A stretch of DNA of 41,269 nt from Candidatus Dormiibacterota bacterium (GTDB lineage Bacteria; Chloroflexota; Dormibacteria; Dormibacterales; Dormibacteraceae). The stretch is taken from NCBI GenBank assembly GCA_024280995.1, contig JAMXLM010000004.1, positions 1 to 41,269 of the forward strand, given 5' to 3'. Positions 33,617-41,143 of this stretch are shown piece by piece. Under the pieces are notes generated by a model. That model worked only from the letters and a program-made list of their open reading frames with translations, did no database searches and had not been told where the DNA came from. The stretch's first letter is position 1. Each line of letters begins with the position of its first letter. Made by a program: the position numbers and the translations under genes.

Positions 33617-34191
33617 TCGGGATAATTTTTGGCCCGCCCGGTAGCGGCAAGGGAACGCAGGCCGCCCGCCTGCAGGAAGACCTCGGCATCCATCACCTGT
33701 CGACCGGCGCGATCCTCCGAGGCGAGGTTGCGCGCGGCACCGCGTTGGGCAAGGAGGTTGGCCGGATCATGGCCGCCGGCGACCTGGTCCCGGACGACCT
33801 GATCGTCGACGTCGTCCGTGCGCGGCTGCCGGAGGCCGAGCGGGGCGTCGGTGCGTTGCTGGACGGCTTTCCGCGCACGGTCGCGCAAGCCCAGGCGCTC
33901 GACCGGATGCTGGCCGACGAGGGGCACCGCTTGAGCTTCATCGTCGCCCTGGACGTGCCGGAGGAGGACCTGGAGGCCCGGCTCCTGCACCGCGCCCAGG
34001 TGGAAGGCCGCACCGACGACACGCGCGAGGTGATCGCCGAGAGGATGCACGAGTACCACAAGCTGACGAAGGCGGTCCTCGATCATTATCGAGAGCAAGG
34101 CGTGCGCATCGACACCATCGACGGCACCGGCACGCCAGATGAGGTGTTTGAGCGCATCCGCGCCGCGGTCCGCGGAATATCCTCAGGGTAG
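33613..34191 (+). CDS. adk: Adenylate kinase, short form
   Basis: A 192-residue nucleoside monophosphate kinase. The P-loop is GPPGSGKGTQ (7-16), the AMP site STGAILRGEV and LLDGFPRTVAQAQAL, and the LID region is short (HRAQVEGRTDDTREVIAERM) without the zinc-binding cysteines of long forms. It interconverts ATP, AMP and ADP. The ATG overlaps the ParB-like gene stop as ATGA. Whether it is the genome's main adk is uncertain, since that gene usually lies in a ribosomal-protein cluster; here the neighbours are sugar genes, so it may be an additional copy. Confidence 0.88.
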   Translation: MIGIIFGPPGSGKGTQAARLQEDLGIHHLSTGAILRGEVARGTALGKEVGRIMAAGDLVPDDLIVDVVRARLPEAERGVGALLDGFPRTVAQAQALDRMLADEGHRLSFIVALDVPEEDLEARLLHRAQVEGRTDDTREVIAERMHEYHKLTKAVLDHYREQGVRIDTIDGTGTPDEVFERIRAAVRGISSG

Positions 34192-34197
34192 GCAGAG

Positions 34198-36225
34198 GTG
34201 GCACGCAAAGCCCGCACGTCCGACCTCGGCAAGGCGATGCCGTCCGTCAACGGCAGCGGCCGCGTGCCGATCCCCGAGGTCGACACGCCGCTCGCCGGGC
34301 CACGGGTCGCCAGCCCGTTCCCCCCGATCGCGGAGTACGCGTTTCTCTCCGACTGCGAGGTCAACTGCCTGATCGCCCCATCGGGGCGGGTCGAGTGGAT
34401 GTGCCTGCCGCGGCCCGACAGCCCGAGCGTGTTCGCGGCCATCCTCGACCGCGGCGCCGGCAGCTTCGCGTTCGGCCCCACCGGCGTCGGCGTGCCGGCC
34501 GGCAGGCGCTACCTGCCCGGGACGCTCGTCCTCGAGACGACCTGGCGCACCCGAACGGGCTGGCTGATCGTCCGCGACGCGATGTGCATCGGACCCTGGT
34601 ACCACAGCCAGCGCCGCTCGGGCACGTACCGCAGGCCGCCTTCGGACCACGAGGCCCAGCACATCCTGCTGCGCACGGCCCGGTGCGTCGTCGGCCAGGT
34701 CGAGCTGACTCTCGACTGCCAGCCGGTCTTCGATTACGGACAGACCGAGGCGAAGTGGGAGTACTCCGGGTCAGGCTACAACGAGGCCATCGCCACGGGC
34801 GGGGCCGATGAGGTGCCGATCAAGCTCGTCACCGACATGCGCGTGGGCTTCGAGGGTCCGGGCGCGCATGCGACCAAGATGCTGCGCCAGGGCGATCGCG
34901 CGTACGTGGCGATGGTGTGGACGCGCTCGCGCCATTCGACCGGCAAGGAGTACTGGGCCGAGCACCCCGCGCCCGAGAGGGTCGACGAGGCTTTCGAGCG
35001 GGTGGAGAAGACGGCCGAGTTCTGGCGCGAGTGGATCAACCGCGGCGAATTTCCGGAGCACCCCTGGCAGAGCTACCTGCAGCGCAGCGCGCTCACGCTC
35101 AAGGGGTTGACTTACAGCCCGACCGGCGCCCTCCTCGCGGCGCCGACGACGTCGCTGCCGGAGACGATCGGCGGCGAGCGCAACTGGGACTACCGCTACA
35201 CGTGGATCCGCGACGGCACCTTCATGCTCTGGGGCCTTTACACGCTCGGCTTCGCCCGCGAGGCAAACGACTTCTTCTACTTCATCGCCGACTCGGCGGC
35301 GAGCAAGAAGGAGCTGCAGATCATGTATGGGATCGGCGGTGAGCAGCAGCTGGTCGAGAAGACGCTCGACCACCTGACCGGATACGAGGCCTCGAGTCCT
35401 GTGCACATCGGCAACGGCGCCTACAACCAGAAGCAGCACGACGTCTGGGGCGCGGTGCTCGACTCGGTCTACCTGCACACGAAGTCGCGCGACTATCTGC
35501 CCGAGGTCGTGTGGCCGATCCTCAAGCGTGCGGTGGAATGCGCGATCGAGAACTGGAAGACGCCGGACCGAGGAATCTGGGAGGTCCGCGGCGAGCCGCA
35601 GCACTTCACGTCGTCGAAGCTGATGTGCTGGGTGGCGCTCGACCGAGGCGCGCGCCTTGCCGAGCTGCACGGCGACCTCGACCTCGCGCGCAGCTGGCAG
35701 GACGTCGCGGACGAGATCAAGTCCGACATCTGCGAGCACGGTGTCGACGAGCGCGGCGTTTTCGTCCAGCGCTACGGCGCGAAGGCACTCGACGCCTCGG
35801 TGCTCCTGATCCCGCTCGTGAGGTTCCTGCCGCCCGACGACCCGCGTGTGCGGGCGACCGTGCTGGCCATCGCGGATGAGCTGACCGTCGACGGCATGGT
35901 CCTCCGCTACCGCACCGACCAGACCGATGACGGCTTGAGGGGAGAGGAAGGCACGTTCACCATCTGCTCGTTCTGGCTCGTTTCGGCGCTGGTGGAGATC
36001 GGCGAGCTCGACCGCGGGCGAGAGCTGTGCGAGAAGTTGCTTTCGTACGCGAGCCCGCTGCAGCTTTACGCGGAGGAGATCGACCCGCGCAGCGGGCGCC
36101 ATCTGGGCAACTTCCCGCAGGCGTTCTCGCACCTGGCGCTCATCAACGCGGTGATGCACGTCGTCCGCGCGGAGACGGGCGAGTCGCACAGCTTCAGCGT
36201 CGCGCCGCCTTCGCCGCAACCGTAG
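34198..36225 (+). CDS. GH15 glucoamylase/trehalase-like hydrolase
   Basis: A 675-residue family-15 enzyme. An N-terminal beta-sandwich (about 40-290) starts with IAEYAFLSDCEVNCLIAPSG and has SGRVEWMCLPRPDSPSVFA. The (alpha/alpha)6 barrel begins with SLPETIGGERNWDYRYTWIR and has GIWEVRGEPQHFTSSKLMCW and, near the end, LYAEEIDPRSGRHLGNFPQA, where the paired glutamates are expected (one in the EVRGE block, one in YAEEID). Actinobacterial and archaeal members of this shape hydrolyse trehalose or alpha-glucans. A proline/glycine-rich leader of about 35 residues precedes the core. It starts at GTG 34198, 6 bp after the adenylate kinase stop, in the same operon. No signal peptide is present. Confidence 0.88.
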   Translation: MARKARTSDLGKAMPSVNGSGRVPIPEVDTPLAGPRVASPFPPIAEYAFLSDCEVNCLIAPSGRVEWMCLPRPDSPSVFAAILDRGAGSFAFGPTGVGVPAGRRYLPGTLVLETTWRTRTGWLIVRDAMCIGPWYHSQRRSGTYRRPPSDHEAQHILLRTARCVVGQVELTLDCQPVFDYGQTEAKWEYSGSGYNEAIATGGADEVPIKLVTDMRVGFEGPGAHATKMLRQGDRAYVAMVWTRSRHSTGKEYWAEHPAPERVDEAFERVEKTAEFWREWINRGEFPEHPWQSYLQRSALTLKGLTYSPTGALLAAPTTSLPETIGGERNWDYRYTWIRDGTFMLWGLYTLGFAREANDFFYFIADSAASKKELQIMYGIGGEQQLVEKTLDHLTGYEASSPVHIGNGAYNQKQHDVWGAVLDSVYLHTKSRDYLPEVVWPILKRAVECAIENWKTPDRGIWEVRGEPQHFTSSKLMCWVALDRGARLAELHGDLDLARSWQDVADEIKSDICEHGVDERGVFVQRYGAKALDASVLLIPLVRFLPPDDPRVRATVLAIADELTVDGMVLRYRTDQTDDGLRGEEGTFTICSFWLVSALVEIGELDRGRELCEKLLSYASPLQLYAEEIDPRSGRHLGNFPQAFSHLALINAVMHVVRAETGESHSFSVAPPSPQP

Positions 36226-36277
36226 CTTCTTGCCGCGTGGCGGTTGGTGAGGGTTATCGTTGGCGCCGGAAGGAAGG

Positions 36278-37717
36278 ATGAGGACCGTCCGGCGTCTCGT
36301 CGAGGAGCCGCGCGTCGTCGATGCGGTCGTCGTCGTCCTGTCGACCGCATTTGTGCTCGGCGCCTACCTGGTCGCCTACGCCTACGTCCACCAGCCCGGC
36401 GTCGTTCTTCAGTCGACCGCGGCAGCGGGAAGGACGATCGTGTTCGCCGCCTGGTCGCTGCTGACGCTGTATCTCTTCGCCGGATTCGCGACGGGTCTCG
36501 CCGCCGGGCGTCCGTGGAATCGCGCGCTCCCTGACGGCGAGACAGGCACTTTCGCCGCGGCGCTGATCTTCGGCGCCGCATGGCTCGTCGACGACGCCAT
36601 GTGGACACCGCTGTTCGGCTCCGGCGGCCTGGGCCTGGAAGTGCTCTTCACGCCTCCCCACCTGGTCGAGATCGCGGCGTCGGCCGTCGTCGTGAGCGGG
36701 CCGCTGCGAGCCGCTGCGCGGCGCGGTGAGACCGTCGCCAGCCCGATCGCCCTGATGTCGGCCGCACTCCTTCTCTCCGCAGTCACGTTCGCGACCCAGT
36801 TCGCGCACCCGCTGATCGACCCGTGGGCCGCCGGTGACTACCAGTTCCGCGATCAGGCGCTCGGCTGGGTGCGGGAGAACATCGGCACCGCGGCGCTGCT
36901 GGCGCAGGCCGCGATCCTGGCCGGCACCGGCCTGCTGCTGAACAGCGCGTTTCGGCTGCGTCCTGGCTCGCTTGTCTTCGTGTTCACCGTCAACGGCCTC
37001 TTCGTCACCATCACCAAGGGGCACTTCTACCTGCTGCCCGTCCCGTTCCTGACCGGCGTGGTGGCGGACGGATGGATCTTCTGGACATCACGACGCCCGG
37101 GCCGCCCGTCCGCTTCGCTGACGGCGCTGATCGGCGGGACTTACGCCCTCGTGTACATGCTCGACCTGTCTTTGCGGCCGGCCGGGACCGACTGGGGTCC
37201 CTCGCTGTGGGCGGGCGCGATCATCGCTTCGACGATGCTCGCCTGGCTCATGGGGCGGCTGCTGCGGGCCGGCCTTCCTGGGGCTGTCGTCGAGCCGTAC
37301 GTCCTCATCCCCGAAGCAGCGGTACCGGAGCGCTGGACGCTGGACCCCGACAGCACCGCGCGGGAGCAGCTGGTGCGCGCCGCGCTCGACGACCTCGGCA
37401 CGCCCGAAGCGCTGGGCCGCAGCCCGCTCGCCCGGCTGCCGCTGGTCTCGACAGGTGACTCCGCGGCGATCGAGCTGCGCGCGCTGCTGGTCGACGTGAT
37501 CGGCGAGCTGGCCGCCTCGCCGGCACCACGAGACGCCGAGTCCGGCAGGCTGCTGCTCGATTACTACGTCAAGAAGGCGGGCAGCCACGAGCTGATCATG
37601 GAGAGGCTCCATCTCTCGCGCCCCACGTATTACCGGCGGCTGCGCCATGGCTTCGAGCTCATCGCCGGGCGGCTCGACGAGCTCTCGTTGACTAATCGCG
37701 CTCCTTCATCTCGTTGA
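36278..37717 (+). CDS. Polytopic membrane protein with C-terminal helix-turn-helix
   Basis: A 479-residue protein. About nine hydrophobic helices occupy residues 12-330, including VDAVVVVLSTAFVLGAYLVA and LVFVFTVNGLFVTITKG. A cytoplasmic part of about 140 residues follows, starting near VLIPEAAVPERW and ending in a predicted helix-turn-helix ELIMERLHLSRPTYYRRLRH. A similar ending is familiar to me from large regulators in Chloroflexota-type genomes, recalled only. A membrane-anchored transcription factor is the likely reading. ATG 36278 is preceded by GGAAGGAAGG; TTG 36260 is in frame. It converges on the PspA operon with a 26-bp overlap of the ends. Confidence 0.65.
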   Translation: MRTVRRLVEEPRVVDAVVVVLSTAFVLGAYLVAYAYVHQPGVVLQSTAAAGRTIVFAAWSLLTLYLFAGFATGLAAGRPWNRALPDGETGTFAAALIFGAAWLVDDAMWTPLFGSGGLGLEVLFTPPHLVEIAASAVVVSGPLRAAARRGETVASPIALMSAALLLSAVTFATQFAHPLIDPWAAGDYQFRDQALGWVRENIGTAALLAQAAILAGTGLLLNSAFRLRPGSLVFVFTVNGLFVTITKGHFYLLPVPFLTGVVADGWIFWTSRRPGRPSASLTALIGGTYALVYMLDLSLRPAGTDWGPSLWAGAIIASTMLAWLMGRLLRAGLPGAVVEPYVLIPEAAVPERWTLDPDSTAREQLVRAALDDLGTPEALGRSPLARLPLVSTGDSAAIELRALLVDVIGELAASPAPRDAESGRLLLDYYVKKAGSHELIMERLHLSRPTYYRRLRHGFELIAGRLDELSLTNRAPSSR

Positions 37718-38327
37718 GCAGTCCCTCGTCGAGCGACTCGAGGTCGCCATCCTGCACGAGCCGGTCGATGGCGGTGGCGCGGGCCTGCATGTCTTCGGTC
37801 GTCCGCTCGGCGCGTCGCAGTGCCGCGGTCAGCTCGGCGAGATCGTTCGATACACCTGTCATCGCCTCGCTGATGCGCACCTGCGCCTCGGCCGCGCTGT
37901 AGCGCGCCTTGATCACCTCCTGCCGCGCGGCGAACGCCTCGATCTGACTGGAAAGCCGCTGCTCCATCACGGCAAGCTCGGCCCGTTCGCCGTCGATCTT
38001 CGCCAGCTGTCGCTCGAGAGTTTCCAGCTCCTTCGCGATCACCTGACGGCGCTGGAGCGCCAATCGCACCGCGCCCTCGTGTCCTCTCTTGAGCTCGCTC
38101 TGCGCCTGCTCCTCCATCACGATCAGCTTGGCGCGCACAGCCTCCGCCGTCGCTTTCAGCCGTTCTTTGGCGGTCTCCACCTGCCGCCCGGCCGTGATCA
38201 CCCGGTCCAGCAGCGCACGTTGGCGCTGTTGCGGTGTGAGGTGGGTGACCCGTGGGTCGGGCGCGGGCGCGAGCGCCGCGCTCGCGCCTTTCGCCACGAG
38301 GACCTTGATCCGGTCCACGAATCTCAT
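37692..38327 (-). CDS. PspA/IM30-family protein, copy 2
   Basis: A 211-residue, almost wholly helical protein of the phage-shock-protein A family, with long coiled-coil segments (VETAKERLKATAEAVRAKLI, ALQRRQVIAKELETLERQLA) and an amphipathic N-terminal helix MRFVDRIKVLVAKGASAAL that should bind membranes. Such proteins polymerise on damaged membranes and protect them. It is the last gene of the four-gene operon; its ATG shares one base with the stop of the upstream membrane-protein gene (TGATG). It is more divergent than the first PspA and lacks that copy's C-terminal stretch. Confidence 0.85.
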   Translation of the reverse strand: MRFVDRIKVLVAKGASAALAPAPDPRVTHLTPQQRQRALLDRVITAGRQVETAKERLKATAEAVRAKLIVMEEQAQSELKRGHEGAVRLALQRRQVIAKELETLERQLAKIDGERAELAVMEQRLSSQIEAFAARQEVIKARYSAAEAQVRISEAMTGVSNDLAELTAALRRAERTTEDMQARATAIDRLVQDGDLESLDEGLLNEMKERD

Positions 38328-38917
38328 CACGCGGCGCTCCCGCTCGTGGCCAGGCGGGCGAGCCGGTCGCGCTGGATCCGGAAGTAATAGTTGCCGAGAA
38401 ATCCCAGGGCCGCGATGACGATGAGACGCATCACGAGGATCTTCAAGTCGGCCCCGTCGTGCACCGTGCCGGTCAAAAAGCACGCCGCCGCGTAGGCCAC
38501 GCATGCGAGCGCCGTGTACGCGGCCTCCACCTTGCGGGTGAACACAAGAGCGAACGCGAAGACGACCGGGAAGTACAGGACGAAGAACGGGTTGCTCAGG
38601 CCTGGCGTGCCGGGCCAGAACAGGACGATGGCGGTGATCAGGATCAGGTCGACCGCGCTCGCCACGGTCACTGCCGTGCGGTTGAGCGGGCTGCCCATCA
38701 CGTAGCGGCCGTGGAGGAAGAAGTTGACGCCCATCAGGACCAGGAAGAAAGGCATCGTCCGGGTGAGCAGGGCGACGTCGGTGGACGTCCACAGGACCAG
38801 CACGGTGCCTGCGACGATCACGCTCCAGCGCGCCCACAGGATCACGCTCTGGCCGAAGAAGAGGTCCTCCTGCTCGGCCTGCTTGGTGGTGCGGACTTCA
38901 CGCGGTGGTGATTGCAT
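38327..38917 (-). CDS. Six-helix membrane protein of the PspA operon, short paralogue
   Basis: A 196-residue protein with about six membrane helices after a polar 25-residue leader. The pattern FGQSVILWARWSVIVAGTVL then VNFFLHGRYV and FFVLYFPVVFAFALVF parallels the product of the next upstream gene. The hydrophobic core looks like the sensor part of some histidine kinases but ends after helix 6 with no kinase domain. ATG 38917 is chosen because GGAGGAG lies 6 nt upstream; it lies inside the 3' end of the upstream gene (20-bp overlap). Likely partner of the adjacent PspA. Confidence 0.75.
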   Translation of the reverse strand: MQSPPREVRTTKQAEQEDLFFGQSVILWARWSVIVAGTVLVLWTSTDVALLTRTMPFFLVLMGVNFFLHGRYVMGSPLNRTAVTVASAVDLILITAIVLFWPGTPGLSNPFFVLYFPVVFAFALVFTRKVEAAYTALACVAYAAACFLTGTVHDGADLKILVMRLIVIAALGFLGNYYFRIQRDRLARLATSGSAA

Positions 38918-39647
38918 TCTTGGCTCCTCCTTCAATTTCGACCTGGTCGCGGTTTTCGTCGTGGATCTCGATCGCGTCGGCGCGTCGCTTGGCCTCGCTC
39001 CGCGCGAAGACGTTTCCGCACACCGCGACGGCGGCGATCATGAGCAGCCTCGTGAACACGGCCGGCAGGTCGCCGGCCTGTGCGGTCGCGATGCAGATGA
39101 CTCCGTAGACGCCGATCACGAGCGCTGTGTAGCCGAACGTCATCCCGGTCGGGAACGCGACCGAGATGCCGACGATGGCAGCGAAGTAGAAGATGAACAC
39201 CGGCGACTGAAAACCGCCTTGAACCAGTACCAGCGCGGTGACCACGGTTATGTCGGCCAGGCTCGCCGCGTAGACGACGTTGTCGATTGCGGGATGGCCT
39301 CGCAAAAGCTGTACGTGCAGGTAGAAGTTGCCGAACGCGAGGGCGATGATCGCCGCCAGCTGAACCTGCAGGGTGGTCAGGCTGGTGGGACTCCAGAACG
39401 ACAGCAGCAGGCCGGTGCCGATGAGGATCCAGCGGGCCCATACGAGGACGCCCTGCCCGTAGGCAAGGTCCTCGGAGCGGACCTCGCCGCCAAAGGAGCT
39501 TAGGCTTTTGGGATTGGCGGGTGGCTTCTCAGCGGGCTTTTCGGCGGGCTTTTCGGCCGGCTGCGAGCCAGGAGCGGGCTTCCACTCCTGCTTGACCCCG
39601 TCCCAGAACCACTTGCCGTCGGGGGACACGAGGTGTTCGGCGCTCAT
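38898..39647 (-). CDS. Six-helix membrane protein of the PspA operon, long paralogue
   Basis: A 249-residue protein. The first 20 residues contain a W-rich motif SPDGKWFWDGVKQEWKPAPG of a type seen in actinobacterial membrane proteins, followed by three AEKP repeats and a proline linker. From about residue 65 there are six helices, with YGQGVLVWARWILIGTGLLL matching the paralogue downstream. A charged cytoplasmic tail follows (RSEAKRRADAIEIHDENRDQ). No kinase domain is present. Its ATG overlaps the stop of the first pspA by 4 bp. A membrane-stress sensor or PspA anchor is a reasonable inference. Confidence 0.75.
   Translation of the reverse strand: MSAEHLVSPDGKWFWDGVKQEWKPAPGSQPAEKPAEKPAEKPPANPKSLSSFGGEVRSEDLAYGQGVLVWARWILIGTGLLLSFWSPTSLTTLQVQLAAIIALAFGNFYLHVQLLRGHPAIDNVVYAASLADITVVTALVLVQGGFQSPVFIFYFAAIVGISVAFPTGMTFGYTALVIGVYGVICIATAQAGDLPAVFTRLLMIAAVAVCGNVFARSEAKRRADAIEIHDENRDQVEIEGGAKNAITTA
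39523..39558 (-). repeat. Three 12-bp tandem repeats encoding A-E-K-P
   Basis: Three adjacent 12-bp units (GGCTTCTCAGCG, GGCTTTTCGGCG, GGCTTTTCGGCC on the plus strand) encode the AEKP linker of the membrane protein. The unit length is a multiple of three, so changes in copy number keep the frame. Confidence 0.85.
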
Positions 39648-40342
39648 GAGTTCTCTGCCTCCTTCTTGATGCGCTCGAGCTCCTGGTCGATCTCCTTCGA
39701 CACGGTGATGCGCAGCAGCTCGGCCTCGACGAAGTCGCCCCCGCCGACGGGCGGGAACGAACCGATGTCGACCAGCGAGTCGATCGCCCTCGCGCGCGCC
39801 TGGAGGCGCTCCGCCTTTTCCTCGGCGCGGCCGACGGCCATGCCGAGCTCGGCCAGCTCGCCGCTGACGCCCGCCAGCGACTCCTTGATGCGGACCTCCG
39901 CCTCAGCCGCGTTGTAGCGGGCGACCACAACCTCGCGGTGAGTCCGGAACTGGTCGATGCGCACCTGGAGCGTGCGCTCCTGGCCGGCCAGGCGCTGCTT
40001 TTCGGCCTCGACCTCGGCGATCTGCTTGTTGAGGCCTTCGATCTCGTTGGCCGCCAGCCACTTGCGCTCGATGGCGACGCGAGCGAGGTCATCGCGTCCG
40101 GCCGCCACCGCCCTGCGTGCCTGATCGTCGAGCTGCGGGATGCGCTGCTCGAGTCGCTTTGCCTCCTGCTCGAGCTGCTGCTTGGCGGTGGCGACGTCGA
40201 CGAGGCCGCGACGAAGGGTGACGAGCAGCTCCTGCTGCTGGTTGTAGGCGTAGTCGAGGACCGTGCGCGGATCCTCAGCTTTGTCGAGGGCGCTGCTCAC
40301 CTCGGCGTTGAACAGCATCCTCACCCGGGTCCAGACGCTCAT
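39644..40342 (-). CDS. pspA: PspA/IM30-family protein, copy 1
   Basis: A 232-residue helical PspA-family protein. The N-terminal amphipathic helix and following hairpin read MSVWTRVRMLFNAEVSSALD and DPRTVLDYAYNQQQELLVTL, the classic start of this family, followed by coiled coil through about residue 180 and a C-terminal stretch ending EIDQELERIKKEAENS. It binds stressed membrane from the cytoplasmic face. AGGAGG is 6 nt before the ATG, the strongest ribosome site in the operon. It is the first gene of PspA-6TM-6TM-PspA, and divergent from the cyclase gene at 40441. Confidence 0.92.
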   Translation of the reverse strand: MSVWTRVRMLFNAEVSSALDKAEDPRTVLDYAYNQQQELLVTLRRGLVDVATAKQQLEQEAKRLEQRIPQLDDQARRAVAAGRDDLARVAIERKWLAANEIEGLNKQIAEVEAEKQRLAGQERTLQVRIDQFRTHREVVVARYNAAEAEVRIKESLAGVSGELAELGMAVGRAEEKAERLQARARAIDSLVDIGSFPPVGGGDFVEAELLRITVSKEIDQELERIKKEAENS

Positions 40343-40399
40343 GGCCGCCTCCTGTTCGGTTTGATGGCCGGAGCGTCGGGCTAGTCCGGTATCGGAGGC

Positions 40400-40435
40400 A
40401 GTCTCAATTTGCTCTCATTCGTAGTCTCAGAATTT
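40400..40435. promoter_or_regulatory. Direct repeats AGTCTCA-(G)-AATTT in the pspA/cyclase gap
   Basis: AGTCTCAATTT (40400-40410) and AGTCTCAGAATTT (40423-40435) are spaced 23 bp apart, about two helical turns, inside the 98-bp divergent promoter region. Such spacing suits a response regulator or similar dimer binding on one face of the helix. No sigma54-type -24/-12 pair was seen. Confidence 0.5.
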
Positions 40436-40440
40436 GGGGC

Positions 40441-41100
40441 ATGGGTCGATTCATCGAGGTGTCGCACCCGGTTGCCGCCGGGATGAAGACATATCCCGGC
40501 CTGCCGGAGCCTTCGGTCGAGGTCATCATGTCGTACGACGCCTCGCACGAGCGCTACCACGACCAGGCGGAGTTTTTCATCGCGTCGCTGCATCTCTGCG
40601 GGAACACCGGAACGTACCTCGATTCGCCGATGCATCGATTTCGCGAGGGGGCCGACCTTGCGGGGTTGCCATTGGAACGCCTGGCAGACCTGGAGACGCT
40701 GGTTGTGGATTGCAGTGAGGGGGAGCGGGCGATAGGTCCGGAGGCCCTTGCTGAGGCTGAGGTTCGTTACCGCGCGGTGTTGATTCGTACGAACTTCTCG
40801 CGTTTTTGGGGGACGCCGGAGTACTTCAACGAGCCGAACCCATTCCTGACGGCGGACGCGTGCGAGATGCTCGTCCGCCAGGGCGCGCTGTTCGTCGGCA
40901 TCGACTCGCTGAACATCGACGACACCGAGGACTGGTCGCGGCCGGCGCACACGATCCTGCTGGGGGCGGGGATCCCGATCTGCGAGCACATGACGAACCT
41001 GGAGTCCGTGCCCGCGTCGGGCGGGCGCCTGCACGCGGTGCCGATCGCGTGGGTGGGAGGGGCGTCGTTCCCGGTGCGGGCGTACGTCATCACGCCCTAA
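40441..41100 (+). CDS. Cyclase/kynurenine-formamidase-like protein with altered metal motif
   Basis: A 219-residue protein of the cyclase family (Pfam cyclase; includes bacterial kynurenine formamidase). The N-terminal strand FIEVSHPVAAGMKTYPG and the late GIDSLNIDD and CEHMTNLESVP blocks fit the family. The metal motif H-x-G-T-H-x-D-x-P-x-H reads N-T-G-T-Y-L-D-S-P-M-H (residues 55-65), so the first two histidines are replaced by Asn55 and Tyr59 while Asp61 and His65 remain. Metal binding or the reaction may therefore differ. ATG 40441 follows a GGGG at 40436-40439. It stands alone before the insertion element. Confidence 0.85.
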   Translation: MGRFIEVSHPVAAGMKTYPGLPEPSVEVIMSYDASHERYHDQAEFFIASLHLCGNTGTYLDSPMHRFREGADLAGLPLERLADLETLVVDCSEGERAIGPEALAEAEVRYRAVLIRTNFSRFWGTPEYFNEPNPFLTADACEMLVRQGALFVGIDSLNIDDTEDWSRPAHTILLGAGIPICEHMTNLESVPASGGRLHAVPIAWVGGASFPVRAYVITP

Positions 41101-41143
41101 TTCGGCCCTTTTGTGTCCAAAACCGCCAAATCGAGACGGATTA

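Noticed and set aside
39523..39558. Short tandem repeats as a CRISPR-like or regulatory array
   Set aside because: The 12-bp units have no spacers and encode an in-frame AEKP linker, so they are a coding repeat.
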